Assembly (NCBI RefSeq): GCF_009760405.1
Contig: NZ_WRPP01000011.1
Span: 212,199-276,198 of the forward strand
Length of the DNA stretch: 64,000 bases
Reading direction: 5' to 3'
Source of the DNA: Nocardia terrae
Lineage (GTDB): Bacteria; Actinomycetota; Actinomycetes; Mycobacteriales; Mycobacteriaceae
How positions within the stretch are numbered: the first letter of the stretch is position 1; each line of letters begins with the position of its first letter. Both the position numbers and the translations under genes were made by a program. Shown here piece by piece: positions 46,691 to 55,190 of the stretch. The notes under the pieces were generated by a model. The model had not been told where the DNA came from and made no database searches. It saw only the letters and a program-made list of their open reading frames with translations.

Positions 46691-47515
46691 TCATGCCCGG
46701 TATTGAAGAAATTTTCCCCATGCCCGATAGCGCTGCCGGGCGATGTCGGGCAGGTAGTCCGCCGTCAACGCGCCCGGCGTGCGGTCCGCGAAAGCCGAGA
46801 TGTCCCTACACAAATGGGCTTGATCGGCGTACCCGCAGCCGGCCGCGACCTCGGCGGCGGGCCCGCCCGCCAGCAGTCCGTCGACCGCGCACCGGAATCT
46901 GACCAGCATCGCCGTCCGCTTGGGCGTCAGCCCGATCTGGGATTCGAACCGCGCCCACAACCGCTTGTGACTCCAGCCGAGTTCCTGCGCGAGCTCGCCG
47001 ATCCGCACCTGTCCGCGGGAGGCCAGAATGTGCTCCCACCCCGCCAGCACCTCGGGATCGGGCCCGCGTGCGCGCCGACCACCCTGCGCGAGAGCTGTTT
47101 TCGTCAGCTCGAACCGTTCGTCCCAGGTCCCGGCGGCCGCGAGCTGCTCGCGCAATCGCCGAGCGCGCTCACCCCACAGCTCCTCCAGATCGGTGACGCC
47201 CCGGCCCAATTCCATGGGGGAGATGCCCAGCACCGAATACGCCTGGAACGGCGACAGCCGAATCTCGACGCATTCGGCCCGTTCGCCGCGAATTCGCATG
47301 GCCTCGATCGGAAGTCCCGCGACGAACCCACCCATCGAGCGCTGCCCGAGCGCGTCGTCGACGGTCACCTCGCTCCCCTCGAACCCGATCACCAGGGTGA
47401 CCGCCGCCGTCCCCGCGACCTGCAGATCCAGCCCGGCCCCACCCACATCGCGATACCCGATGACGGTCCCGCCCGCCGGCGTGGCCCGCACCGGCCCCGC
47501 GAAATCCCAGTCCAT
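46691..47515 (-). CDS. AraC family transcriptional regulator
   Basis: This 274-residue AraC protein has a variable N-terminal domain and a C-terminal double HTH (about 170-260: RIGELAQELGWSHKRLWARFE and AEVAAGCGYADQAHLCRDI). It begins one base after the stop of the TetR gene, so the two regulators are cotranscribed, and the serine hydrolase gene follows its end. The build is that of the DUF6597-type or ArgR-like AraC group. No effector can be inferred. Confidence 0.88.
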   Translation of the reverse strand: MDWDFAGPVRATPAGGTVIGYRDVGGAGLDLQVAGTAAVTLVIGFEGSEVTVDDALGQRSMGGFVAGLPIEAMRIRGERAECVEIRLSPFQAYSVLGISPMELGRGVTDLEELWGERARRLREQLAAAGTWDERFELTKTALAQGGRRARGPDPEVLAGWEHILASRGQVRIGELAQELGWSHKRLWARFESQIGLTPKRTAMLVRFRCAVDGLLAGGPAAEVAAGCGYADQAHLCRDISAFADRTPGALTADYLPDIARQRYRAWGKFLQYRA

Positions 47516-47516
47516 G

Positions 47517-48143
47517 TCAGACCCCCGGCTCTCGACGCAGATACCCACTGAGCAGAATCACCGTCTCGTCCTCGATTCGTGGTGCGGGAACGGGATTCGC
47601 CGCGGTCATCAGGCGATGGACCATCGATTCGACGGTCACCACCACGATACGGGCACTCAGCACCGGATCGGCGACCCGAACCTGCGGATGATGCTCGAGC
47701 AGTGCGGCGACCGACGCGACGGCGAACTGCTCGAATTCGTGCAGCCGAGCGAGGAGATCGGGGGAGCGGGGCGCCTCCTCGAAGAGCACACGATGCAGGC
47801 GCGGATTGTCGCGATGATTGTCAATGGTGGCCTTGATGAACACCCGCAGGCAGTCCTCCAGCTCGGGTGGCAGTCCGGCGGCCAGGCGCTGCTCGTACAG
47901 GGCGGCTCCCGCATCGAGGTGCTGCTCCATCAACGCCCGCAGGATCGCGTCCTTGTTCGGGAAGTACCGATACAGCGACCCGATCGAGATCCCCGCCCGC
48001 TCCGCAATGCGATTGGTCGTCCCCGCGCCGTATCCGAACTCGCCGAAAACCTGAGCAGCCGCCTCGAGAATCCACCGCCGAGTATCGACGGATCGCTCCT
48101 GTTTCGGCTGGCTGCGCGGCCGAAACCGATCGGTGGGCGTCAC
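47517..48143 (-). CDS. TetR family transcriptional regulator
   Basis: This 208-residue TetR protein has its HTH at about residues 22-68 (RRWILEAAAQVFGEFGYGAG, then IAERAGISIGSLYRYFPNKD). The GTG start at 48143 is divergent from an SRPBCC/reductase operon, and a TTAGG-TAAC-CCTAA palindrome (48197-48210) lies between, a likely operator for both directions. It is followed one base later by an AraC gene. Confidence 0.88.
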   Translation of the reverse strand: MTPTDRFRPRSQPKQERSVDTRRWILEAAAQVFGEFGYGAGTTNRIAERAGISIGSLYRYFPNKDAILRALMEQHLDAGAALYEQRLAAGLPPELEDCLRVFIKATIDNHRDNPRLHRVLFEEAPRSPDLLARLHEFEQFAVASVAALLEHHPQVRVADPVLSARIVVVTVESMVHRLMTAANPVPAPRIEDETVILLSGYLRREPGV

Positions 48144-48196
48144 GGCGTCCTCCCCCTCGAAATGCGAGTAGTCACCCCGCGGATCACTCCGCAGAC

Positions 48197-48210
48197 TTAG
48201 GTAACCCTAA
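48197..48210. promoter_or_regulatory. Palindrome between the TetR and SRPBCC genes
   Basis: TTAGGTAACCCTAA has 5-bp arms around TAAC and lies 22 bases before the SRPBCC start. It is a plausible TetR operator. The resemblance to half of an IdeR iron box is incomplete. Confidence 0.45.
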
Positions 48211-48232
48211 TGGCCCGAGCGGAGGAAACACC

Positions 48233-48697
48233 GTGCGCACCATCGAGATTCACACCGACCTGCCGACCGACGCGCCACGAGTATGGGCGGCGATGCTTGC
48301 CCCGTCCACGTTCCTCTACGTCTGCCGCGGCCTGATCGGCATCCCGGCCCTGCGAGGTCGCATGGATCCGCTGCATGTCGGTGAACGCGGCACCGCATGG
48401 CTTTTCGCCTTTCACCTCATCCCGGCATACCGCCACACCATCGAGGTGATCGAGGTCGACGAATCCACCTCGACCATCCGCACCCACGAATACGGCGGAG
48501 TGATCACCACCTGGAACCACACCCTCCACGTCGAACCTCTCTCGTCGGACCGCTGCCGCTACACCGACACCGTCGACATCGAAGCGGGCCGCCTCACCCC
48601 GCTCGTCGCCGCGGTCGCCCTCGCGATCTACCGCTATCGCCATCGCCGCTGGCAGACTCTTGTCCATCGCCACTCGACCGCACCGATCGTTCGCTGA
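48233..48697 (+). CDS. SRPBCC (START-like) family protein
   Basis: This 154-residue protein has the hydrophobic-ligand-binding START/Bet v 1 fold: an opening strand RTIEIHTDLPTDAPRVWAAM, a central TWNHTLHVEPL strand and a long C-terminal helix ending RYRHRRWQTL. Members bind lipids or polyketides or act as cyclases. The GTG at 48233 follows GGAGGAAACACC. It is in one operon with the reductase-fold gene 10 bases downstream and is controlled, in all likelihood, by the divergent TetR protein. Confidence 0.8.
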   Translation: MRTIEIHTDLPTDAPRVWAAMLAPSTFLYVCRGLIGIPALRGRMDPLHVGERGTAWLFAFHLIPAYRHTIEVIEVDESTSTIRTHEYGGVITTWNHTLHVEPLSSDRCRYTDTVDIEAGRLTPLVAAVALAIYRYRHRRWQTLVHRHSTAPIVR

Positions 48698-48707
48698 GGA
48701 GGCATTG

Positions 48708-49268
48708 ATGCTGCCCGTGATCTTTTCGATGGGCGTCTCGCTGGATGGATACATCGAGGGACCGGACGGCAACATCCGCTGGACCGCCCCCGACCCGGAC
48801 CTGTTCCGCTTCCACATCGAGCAAACCCGCGACGTGGCCGCCCACTTGTGCGGCCGCCGCCTCTACGAAGCGATGCTGGTCTGGGAGACCGCCGAGCAAA
48901 CCATGTCCGACGAGGCCGACTTGGAATTCGCGCGAATCTGGCGGCCGATTCCCAAAGTGGTGTTCTCCCGCACCCTGCACTCGGTAGCAGGCAACGCCCG
49001 CCTGGCGACCGACGATATCGCCACCGAAATCGACCGCCTCCGCAGCCAACCCGGTGACGGCGTGGTGGCCCTGGGCGGAGCCGCACTCGCCGCGGCCGCC
49101 ATGGCCGAAGACCTGATCGACGAATACCGCCAATTCGTCTACCCGATCATCCTCGGCGGCGGCACCCCCTACTTCCCGCCCCTCCCGAAACCCCTCGCCC
49201 TCGAACTGGTCGAATCCCGCCCCCTGACCTCCGGCGTCACCTACCTCCGCTACCAGCGCACCCGCTGA
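48708..49268 (+). CDS. RibD C-terminal/dihydrofolate-reductase-like protein
   Basis: This 186-residue protein is the third member of this fold in the window: IFSMGVSLDGYIEGPDGNIRW, AAHLCGRRLYEAMLVWE, PKVVFSRTL and ALGGAALAAAAMAEDLIDEY. It belongs to the actinobacterial stand-alone branch, presumed NADPH-dependent. It is more distant from the 19091 and 19672 proteins than those are from each other. A strong GAGGAGG precedes the ATG. It follows the SRPBCC gene in an operon. No terminator is obvious in the next 150 bases. Confidence 0.85.
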   Translation: MLPVIFSMGVSLDGYIEGPDGNIRWTAPDPDLFRFHIEQTRDVAAHLCGRRLYEAMLVWETAEQTMSDEADLEFARIWRPIPKVVFSRTLHSVAGNARLATDDIATEIDRLRSQPGDGVVALGGAALAAAAMAEDLIDEYRQFVYPIILGGGTPYFPPLPKPLALELVESRPLTSGVTYLRYQRTR

Positions 49269-49425
49269 CCCGAGCCGGGTCCTCTTCCCCGTAGCGTGAG
49301 ATGGGCCTATTCGTGCATTCTTCGGGGCCGAATGGCGGTTTCGACCAATCTCACCGCCGCAGTGCACGTCCAAGCCCATTCCCGGTGCGAGCTGGGCGCT
49401 GACAGCTCCGTGATCTTGTTCGGGG

Positions 49426-49650
49426 TCAGCGGAACCTGGGCGATTTGATTCGGAGGGCGATACGACCTCGGGATGTGATGCGCCAGCGACCGCGGGGGTG
49501 GGTAGCGGTGACGAGGCCCCGAGATTTGAGTTGGGTCAGGGCATTTCGGGTACGCCAACTGGTCAACGACGAGACCTGCTGGATTTGAGTGGTCGTGAGG
49601 CTCTGCTCGGGAGTGAGGGCCGAGAGAACGGCCACTTCGGCGGGCGTCAT
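49426..49650 (-). CDS. Small winged-helix protein
   Basis: This 74-residue protein consists of a winged-helix DNA-binding domain: MTPAEVAVLSAL, then TTTQIQQVSSLTSWRTRNAL as the HTH, and a wing at TATHPRGRWRITSRGRIAL. It resembles the minimal MarR/replication-initiator-type wHTH of actinobacteria. Its ATG overlaps the stop of a 69-residue membrane protein gene (ATGA), so the two are coupled. The pair is divergent from the XRE/DUF397 pair. Confidence 0.72.
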   Translation of the reverse strand: MTPAEVAVLSALTPEQSLTTTQIQQVSSLTSWRTRNALTQLKSRGLVTATHPRGRWRITSRGRIALRIKSPRFR

Positions 49651-49856
49651 GCGAACCGCCCCCGCCTGATTCGGTGTCGGCCGGAGGGGCATCCGCTCCG
49701 GTAGGGGACTTCGAGGTAGCCGCCGCCGATGACGGTGAGCCGTAGGTTCGCGGATTCTGTCGGGTGGGCCTGGCTGTGGAAGCCCCACCAGGACCAGATG
49801 ATCACGCTGATGCAGAGGACGGTGATCGCGAGCAGGGGCCAGGTTTCCCAAGGCAT
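49647..49856 (-). CDS. Small single-pass membrane protein
   Basis: This 69-residue protein has one membrane helix at about residues 8-27 (LLAITVLCISVIIWSWWGF) and a polar, basic C-terminal tail. The start at 49856 has AGGAGG 6 bases upstream. It is coupled to the small winged-helix gene. No family is recognised. A membrane anchor plus a DNA-binding partner suggests signal transfer or an anchoring role, by inference only. Confidence 0.65.
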   Translation of the reverse strand: MPWETWPLLAITVLCISVIIWSWWGFHSQAHPTESANLRLTVIGGGYLEVPYRSGCPSGRHRIRRGRFA

Positions 49857-49883
49857 TTCGAGCCTCCTGAGTCTGGTGCACTG

Positions 49884-49907
49884 TCGGGTATTCGCCCGGA
49901 TACCGTT
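49884..49907. promoter_or_regulatory. Inverted repeat in the divergent control region
   Basis: GGTAT (49887-49891) and ATACC (49900-49904) form arms around 8 bases, 30 bases before the small membrane protein start, in the 223-base gap shared with the XRE gene. It is a candidate operator for either regulator. Confidence 0.35.
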
Positions 49908-50079
49908 GAGGTCTCGGATGGTTGGCTGGGATCGGGGCGCGATGTCATGGGACATCCGCGATTGCGGGTTGGGAAGGGGATTTCTTGCGCGCGCAGGATT
50001 TCTGTGCGTTTTCCCAGCACGCCACCCGATTTCGGCGCAAACTTTGTTCAGGTCTCGGAGCCGACGCCAGGAGATGGTC

Positions 50080-50952
50080 ATGTCGAAGCGCTCCAGCAAT
50101 CTGCCGCGTCGCCAACTCGGGCGGTACTTGAGAGAACTGCGTCAGCAGTGCGGGCTGTCGATCGTGCAGGCGGCCAAGCTCGCCGAGCGCAGCTCCGGCA
50201 GCCTGCAACGACTGGAAACCGGTGCGACGGACCGGATCCAGCCGAGCGATATCGAGGAGCTGTGCCGGATCTACGACGCACCGGACTATGTGGAGCCGTT
50301 GAAAGGGCTTGCACAGCAGTCGAATGTGAAATCGTGGTGGCACGAATACGGGGACGTGATTCCCGCCAGCTTCAATGTCTACGTGGGTTTGGAGTCTGCC
50401 GCTGAACGGCTGACCATTTACCGACCCGACATGGTGTCCGGTCTGTTTCAGATACCGGAATACGCTCGTACCCTCGACCACACGTATTTCCCGTGGGAGT
50501 CGCCGACGGCGATCGAGCGCCGCGTGAACCTGCGGATACGACGACAATCCCTGATCACGCGGAAGCGCAAACCGGCAACCGTACGTCTGGTCATCGATGA
50601 AGCTGCATTGCGGCGAATGGTCGGCGGACCGAAGGTCATGGCCGCCCAGCTGAGGCATCTTGCGGGCCTGCCGTCGAACGTGACCGTCCAAATCCTGCCT
50701 GCCGCAGTAGGGTTTCCACTGGGAGTGTCGCCAGGCCCGTTCACCATCCTCGATTTCGCAGTTGACGAGGACGGGGAGCCCGAGGAGCCTACGGTCGTCT
50801 ATGTCGAGAGCTACATGGGCGCAATGTACTTCGAGATGCGGGACACCGTTGATCAGTATCGGACCGCGTTCGGGACCCTCGAGCGAGTAGCGTTGAACCC
50901 GGCGGACAGCAGAAATCTGCTGCGACGACTGGCGAAGGAGTACTCAGCGTGA
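50080..50952 (+). CDS. XRE regulator with DUF5753 domain
   Basis: This 290-residue protein has an N-terminal XRE HTH (about 8-62: LGRYLRELRQQCGLSIVQAA) and a C-terminal DUF5753 domain (about 85-285) with the typical YRPDMVSGLFQIPEYA entry. Such proteins are abundant in streptomycetes and nocardiae, nearly always beside a DUF397 gene, and several control development or antibiotic production. The ATG at 50080 has AGGAG 7 bases before it; the ATG at 50074 abuts that site. It is coupled to the DUF397 gene by GTGA. Confidence 0.9.
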   Translation: MSKRSSNLPRRQLGRYLRELRQQCGLSIVQAAKLAERSSGSLQRLETGATDRIQPSDIEELCRIYDAPDYVEPLKGLAQQSNVKSWWHEYGDVIPASFNVYVGLESAAERLTIYRPDMVSGLFQIPEYARTLDHTYFPWESPTAIERRVNLRIRRQSLITRKRKPATVRLVIDEAALRRMVGGPKVMAAQLRHLAGLPSNVTVQILPAAVGFPLGVSPGPFTILDFAVDEDGEPEEPTVVYVESYMGAMYFEMRDTVDQYRTAFGTLERVALNPADSRNLLRRLAKEYSA

Positions 50953-51143
50953 AAAGTGAGTTGGCCCAAGCCGAGTGGTTCAAGAGCAGTCGAAGTGCGG
51001 GCGGACAGGACTGCGTCGAAATCGCATTCCTATCCCGCGGCGAGGTCGGGGTGCGCGACTCCAAGAACCCCGGCGGTCCCGCGCTCGTGTTCTCCGGGGA
51101 GCAGTGGGACCGCTTTCTCGGTAGCGGGGTGTGGGAGCGCTAG
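50949..51143 (+). CDS. DUF397 protein
   Basis: This 64-residue protein shows the DUF397 consensus: WFKSSRSAGGQDCVEIAF, then VGVRDSKNPGGPALVFSGEQW. Partners of XRE/DUF5753 regulators, these are thought to antagonise or modulate the regulator, as in WhiJ-like pairs. The GTG start lies within the stop of the regulator gene. Its stop overlaps the stop of the convergent LpqN-like gene by 4 bases. Confidence 0.92.
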   Translation: MKSELAQAEWFKSSRSAGGQDCVEIAFLSRGEVGVRDSKNPGGPALVFSGEQWDRFLGSGVWER

Positions 51144-51640
51144 GCCGAGATGGAGAGGCCCTCGAGGAGGGTGGTGGGGGCGGCGCCGTCGCTGTCGGTG
51201 CGGGTGGTGATGGTGAGCTGGACCATGTACTGGCCGGTGGGGGAGTTGACGAGGATGTAGCGGTTGTAGGCCCAGAGGGTGAGCTGTTCCACGTCGTAGG
51301 TGCCGGTGATGCCGGCGGAGGGGTAGCCCTCGAAGTCGTTGGTGTCGGTGTCGAGGTCCTGCCAGTTGGGGAGTTGGCGGGCGTCGGCGAAGGCGTGGGC
51401 GAGGAGTTCGGCGGGGTCGACAGCCGGGGTGAAGGACGCCACGAGGAGGACGGCGTTGTCGGCCCAGCCATTGACCGGGGGCTGGGTCCAGACGCCGTAG
51501 GAGCCGGGGAACATGCCGGCCGGAACCTGCTGCCAGCCTTCGGGGATGCCGACGGTGACCTTGGGCGCGCCGGGGGCCGCGGGGTCGACCGGGGCGGCCT
51601 GGATCTGGTTGGTGGCCAGGTATTCGGCGATGGTGGTCAA
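51140..51640 (-). CDS. LpqN/LpqT-like protein without signal peptide
   Basis: This 166-residue protein resembles the LpqN/LpqT family of mycobacterial lipoproteins: VTVGIPEGWQQVPAGMFPGSYGVW, a central LANAFADARQLPNW-like segment (LAHAFADARQLPNW here) and a closing VQLTITTRTDSD strand. Unlike LpqN it has no signal peptide or lipobox, so it is presumably cytosolic. The TTG at 51640 is chosen because GAGGAG lies correctly before it; the GTG at 51673 would read through that site. Confidence 0.75.
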   Translation of the reverse strand: MTTIAEYLATNQIQAAPVDPAAPGAPKVTVGIPEGWQQVPAGMFPGSYGVWTQPPVNGWADNAVLLVASFTPAVDPAELLAHAFADARQLPNWQDLDTDTNDFEGYPSAGITGTYDVEQLTLWAYNRYILVNSPTGQYMVQLTITTRTDSDGAAPTTLLEGLSISA

Positions 51641-51805
51641 CGGGGCTCCTCGGTGAGGGGGTGGGTGGTCCACCAGCCATTCAACACGATGCGGCCGCGA
51701 CGGATTGCTCGATGGTGTCGCGCAGCGAGAAGGGGGCGGCGCGCAACGAGAAGGGCCGCCCGGTCGTGGTGATCCGGGCGGCCCTCGGGTGTCGATCGGC
51801 TGTGG

Positions 51806-54046
51806 TCATCCCTTGAACCGGCGCAGGCGCAGGCTGTTGCTGACCACGAACACGCTGGACAACGCCATGGCGGCACCGGCGAGCATCGGGTTCAGCAGGC
51901 CGGCGGCGGCCAGCGGGATGGCGGCCACGTTGTAGCCGAAGGCCCAGAACAGGTTGCCCTTGATGGTGCGCAGTGTGGCGCGGGACAGCTTGATCGAGGT
52001 CGGGACCGCCCGCAGGTCGTCGCGCACCAGGGTGAGATCGGCGGCCTGGATGGCGACATCGGTGCCGGTGCCCATGGCCAGACCCAGATCGGCCTGGGCC
52101 AGGGCGGCCGCGTCGTTGACGCCGTCGCCGACCATGGCGACCACCTTGCCCGCGTCCTGCAGCTTCTTCACCACGTCCAGCTTGTCGCTGGGCAGCACCT
52201 CGGCGATGACCTCGGAGATGCCCACCTGATCCGCGACGGTGCGGGCGGTGGCCGCGTTGTCGCCGGTCAGCAGCACGGGGGTGAGCCCGAGCGCCTTCAT
52301 TTCCGAGATCGCCTGGGCGCTGGTGGATTTCACCGCGTCGGCGATGACCAGCACGCCGCGCGCCTGCCCGTCCCAGGCCACCACGATGGCGGTCTTGCCC
52401 GCCTGCTCGGCCCGAAGCTTGGCTTCCGCCAAGGCTTCCGGCAGGGTGATCGACCAATCCTCCAGCAGCTCGGTGCGTCCGATGACGACCGCGCGCTCAC
52501 CGACCAGACCCTGCACGCCCTTGCCGCCGTGGCTGACGAACTGCTCCACCTTCTCGGTGTCGAGTCCGCGCTCGGCGACACCGGCGACCACGGCCTTGGC
52601 GACCGGGTGCTCGGAACCGTGCTCGACGGCCGCGGCCACCGACAACAGCTCGTCGGCATCCACGCCCTCGCCCGGAATCGCTTCCGCCAGCGTCATCTTG
52701 CCGGTGGTGACCGTGCCGGTCTTGTCCAGCACGACCGTGTCGATGCGCCGGGTCGACTCCAGCACCTGCGGGCCCTTGATCAGGATCCCCAGCTGTGCGC
52801 CGCGGCCGGTGCCCACCAGAAGCGCGGTGGGCGTGGCCAATCCGAGGGCGCACGGGCAGGCGATGATCAGCACCGCGACGGCCGCGCCGAAGGCGGTGGA
52901 CACCGCCGCGCCGGTTCCGAGCCAGAAGCCCAGCGCCGCGACCGCGATACCGATGACGATGGGCACGAAGATCCCCGCGACCTGATCGGCCAGCCGCTGC
53001 ACGGGCGCCTTGCCGTTCTGCGCCTCCTCGACCAGCGAAGCCATCTGCGCCAGTTGGGTATCCGCGCCGACCCGGGTGGCGCGCACGGTCAGCAGACCGC
53101 CCGCGTTCACGGTCGCGCCGACCACCTGATCGCCGGGACCCGCCTCGACCGGCACGGACTCGCCGGTCAGCATGCTCATGTCGAGCGCCGAATTGCCGCT
53201 CACCACAACGCCGTCGGTGGCGACCTTCTCGCCGGGGCGGACCAGGAACTCCTCGCCGACCCGCAGATCGCCGATGGGAATGCGGGTTTCGACGCCATGG
53301 CGCAGTACCGAGACATCCTTGGCGCCCAGCTCCAGCAGGGCGCGCAGCGCGGAACCGGCCTTCTCCTTGGACCGGACCTCGAAGTAGCGTCCCGCCAGAA
53401 TCGCCGTGACCAGGGTGGCCGCGACCTCGAAGTACAGGGCCGAGGACGAGTCCCCGCGCTCGATGGCGAAACTGAACGGGTGCTTCATGCCCGGCATGCC
53501 GGCGTTGCCCCAGAACAGCGCGTACACCGACCAGCCGAAGGCCGCGATCGTGCCCAGCGAGATCAGCGTGTCCATGGTCGCCGCACCGTGTTTGGCGTTC
53601 ACCCACGCGGCCCGGTGGAACTGCGACGCGCTCCACACCACGATGGGCGCGGCCAGCGTCAGCGACAGCCACTGCCAGTTGGTGAACTGGAACACCGGGA
53701 ACATGCCCATGGCGACCACGGGCACGGCCAGCGCCAGCGTCACCAACAGCTTGTGCCGCAACAGATCCGCCGGTGACGGACCCGAATCGCTCTCGATGGC
53801 CTCGGTTTTCACCGGTTCGTTGTGGTGCACGGCCGCGGTGTAGCCGGTATCGACGACCTTGGCGATCAGGTCATCCGTCGTCACCGACTCCGGGAAACTG
53901 ACCTTGGCCTTCTCGGTCGCGTAGTTGACGGACGCGGTGACGCCGTCCATCCGGTTGAGCTTCTTCTCGATGCGCGCCGCGCAGGAAGCGCAGGTCATCC
54001 CACCGATATCGAGTTCGATCGAACGCTCGGGTGCCGGGGCGCTCAT
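51806..54046 (-). CDS. copA: Copper-exporting P1B-type ATPase
   Basis: This 746-residue pump exports Cu(I) from the cytosol. An N-terminal heavy-metal-associated domain carries GMTCASC (Cys19, Cys22). Eight membrane helices include the metal-site CPC (397-399). TGES is the actuator, DKTGT has phosphorylated Asp441, and SEHP and GDGVND lie in the ATP domain. The ATG at 54046 overlaps the stop of the upstream gene (ATGA). A longer open frame upstream is a shadow of that gene. The operon order is copper chaperone, His-rich secreted protein, copA. Confidence 0.96.
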   Translation of the reverse strand: MSAPAPERSIELDIGGMTCASCAARIEKKLNRMDGVTASVNYATEKAKVSFPESVTTDDLIAKVVDTGYTAAVHHNEPVKTEAIESDSGPSPADLLRHKLLVTLALAVPVVAMGMFPVFQFTNWQWLSLTLAAPIVVWSASQFHRAAWVNAKHGAATMDTLISLGTIAAFGWSVYALFWGNAGMPGMKHPFSFAIERGDSSSALYFEVAATLVTAILAGRYFEVRSKEKAGSALRALLELGAKDVSVLRHGVETRIPIGDLRVGEEFLVRPGEKVATDGVVVSGNSALDMSMLTGESVPVEAGPGDQVVGATVNAGGLLTVRATRVGADTQLAQMASLVEEAQNGKAPVQRLADQVAGIFVPIVIGIAVAALGFWLGTGAAVSTAFGAAVAVLIIACPCALGLATPTALLVGTGRGAQLGILIKGPQVLESTRRIDTVVLDKTGTVTTGKMTLAEAIPGEGVDADELLSVAAAVEHGSEHPVAKAVVAGVAERGLDTEKVEQFVSHGGKGVQGLVGERAVVIGRTELLEDWSITLPEALAEAKLRAEQAGKTAIVVAWDGQARGVLVIADAVKSTSAQAISEMKALGLTPVLLTGDNAATARTVADQVGISEVIAEVLPSDKLDVVKKLQDAGKVVAMVGDGVNDAAALAQADLGLAMGTGTDVAIQAADLTLVRDDLRAVPTSIKLSRATLRTIKGNLFWAFGYNVAAIPLAAAGLLNPMLAGAAMALSSVFVVSNSLRLRRFKG

Positions 54047-54939
54047 GAGTGACCTCCTTCGTGGTGGGCGGGCGCATCCGAATCGGGTGCGGCGGTGGCT
54101 GCTTCGTCGGTGAACTCCGCGGTGTGTACCGCGCCGCCGTGCTGGAAGTCCAGGTAGAGGCGGTATTTGCCGTCGCTGGGCGCTTGCGCCTCGAAGACGA
54201 CGTCGGGGCCGGGTGCGGTCTTGCCGACCTCGCCCTCGGGATGGACGTGCAGGTAGGCCAGATCCGTGGCCCGCAGCGCTACCAGGTGAGCGTACGCGCC
54301 CAGGTAGGGCTGCAGATCGGTCACCGGTTTGCCGTCGCGGGTGACGGTGAACTTCACCTCGCTGCCCGCGGTGGTCAGGTCGCCGGTCAGGGTGACGCGG
54401 TAACCGTCCACGTCGGCGGTCCTGGAAACCGGCGGCAGCGGCTTGTCGGTGACATTGCCCGCGACCGCGAAGGCGCGGCTCAGCACCAGCTCGCCCGGCC
54501 CGTCGGCGGGGGAGAAGTCGGCGAACACGCGGTAGCTGCCGGGTGCGGCCCACTTCCAGTCGATGGACCAGGTGCCGTCGGCGGCCCGCGTCGGATGCAC
54601 GTGCCGGAACTGGCTCGCGTCGCTGCGGACCACGATCAGGTGCAGGTCCTGCTCGTGGAGGTCGTTGTACTTGGTGACGGTGCCCTGCGGTCCGGTGATC
54701 CGGAAGCGCAGTGCGCCAGGCTGATCGGGGGTGGCCGGGGCGCTGATCTCGCCGAGGCTGTAGCCGGAGCGGCTGTCCTCGAGTCCGGTCGCGGCGGCCG
54801 CGTGCTGACTGTGGTCGGAGGTGGCCGGGCCCGGGGCCGCGCCGGATCGGTCGCCCACCAGGGCTCCGATGCCGAGCGCGGCTCCGAACAAGACGACCAG
54901 TCCGCCGCCGAAGGCGGCGAACCTCAGTCGATCGTTCAC
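54043..54939 (-). CDS. Membrane-anchored or secreted His-rich protein of the copper operon
   Basis: This 298-residue protein has an N-terminal membrane segment (about 5-28: AAFGGGLVVLFGAALGIGAL) and an outer part with several histidine motifs: DHSQHA near the start of the mature region, two HVHP motifs (in FRHVHPT and YLHVHPEG) and a C-terminal HHEGGHS. It looks like a periplasm-side copper binder working with CopA. It has no CopC or multicopper oxidase signature that I recognise. GTGA overlaps with the chaperone gene upstream and ATGA with copA downstream tie all three together. Confidence 0.8.
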   Translation of the reverse strand: MNDRLRFAAFGGGLVVLFGAALGIGALVGDRSGAAPGPATSDHSQHAAAATGLEDSRSGYSLGEISAPATPDQPGALRFRITGPQGTVTKYNDLHEQDLHLIVVRSDASQFRHVHPTRAADGTWSIDWKWAAPGSYRVFADFSPADGPGELVLSRAFAVAGNVTDKPLPPVSRTADVDGYRVTLTGDLTTAGSEVKFTVTRDGKPVTDLQPYLGAYAHLVALRATDLAYLHVHPEGEVGKTAPGPDVVFEAQAPSDGKYRLYLDFQHGGAVHTAEFTDEAATAAPDSDAPAHHEGGHS

Positions 54940-55142
54940 ACCGCCACCTCGTACCCGGCCTCGTCGACGGCGGCGACCACATCGGCGTCGGCGAGCGGGG
55001 CGGCGGACTCGACCTTGACCAGTCCGGTGGCGAGATCCACGTCCACGCTGGTGACGCCGTCGATCTTGCCGATTTCCTTCTGCACCGAACCGACGCAGTG
55101 GCCGCAGGTCATGCCGGTGACGGTGTAGGTGCTGGTGGCCAT
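54936..55142 (-). CDS. copZ: Copper chaperone CopZ-like (heavy-metal-associated domain)
   Basis: This 68-residue protein is a single HMA domain, with the ferredoxin-like fold and GMTCGHC metal motif (residues 10-16). It should bring Cu(I) to the N-terminal domain of CopA. It is the first gene of the copper operon, with GAGGAG before its ATG and two inverted repeats upstream (55191-55235). Its position first in the operon, rather than after the pump, is common in actinobacteria. Confidence 0.93.
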   Translation of the reverse strand: MATSTYTVTGMTCGHCVGSVQKEIGKIDGVTSVDVDLATGLVKVESAAPLADADVVAAVDEAGYEVAV

Positions 55143-55190
55143 GGCGGTCTCCTCGTGTCGTCGAACTTCGATTCGGTGGTGATTCATACG

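Noticed and set aside
48197..48210. IdeR iron box
   Set aside because: The 14-bp palindrome matches only the ends of the 19-bp IdeR consensus. A TetR operator is more likely in this position.
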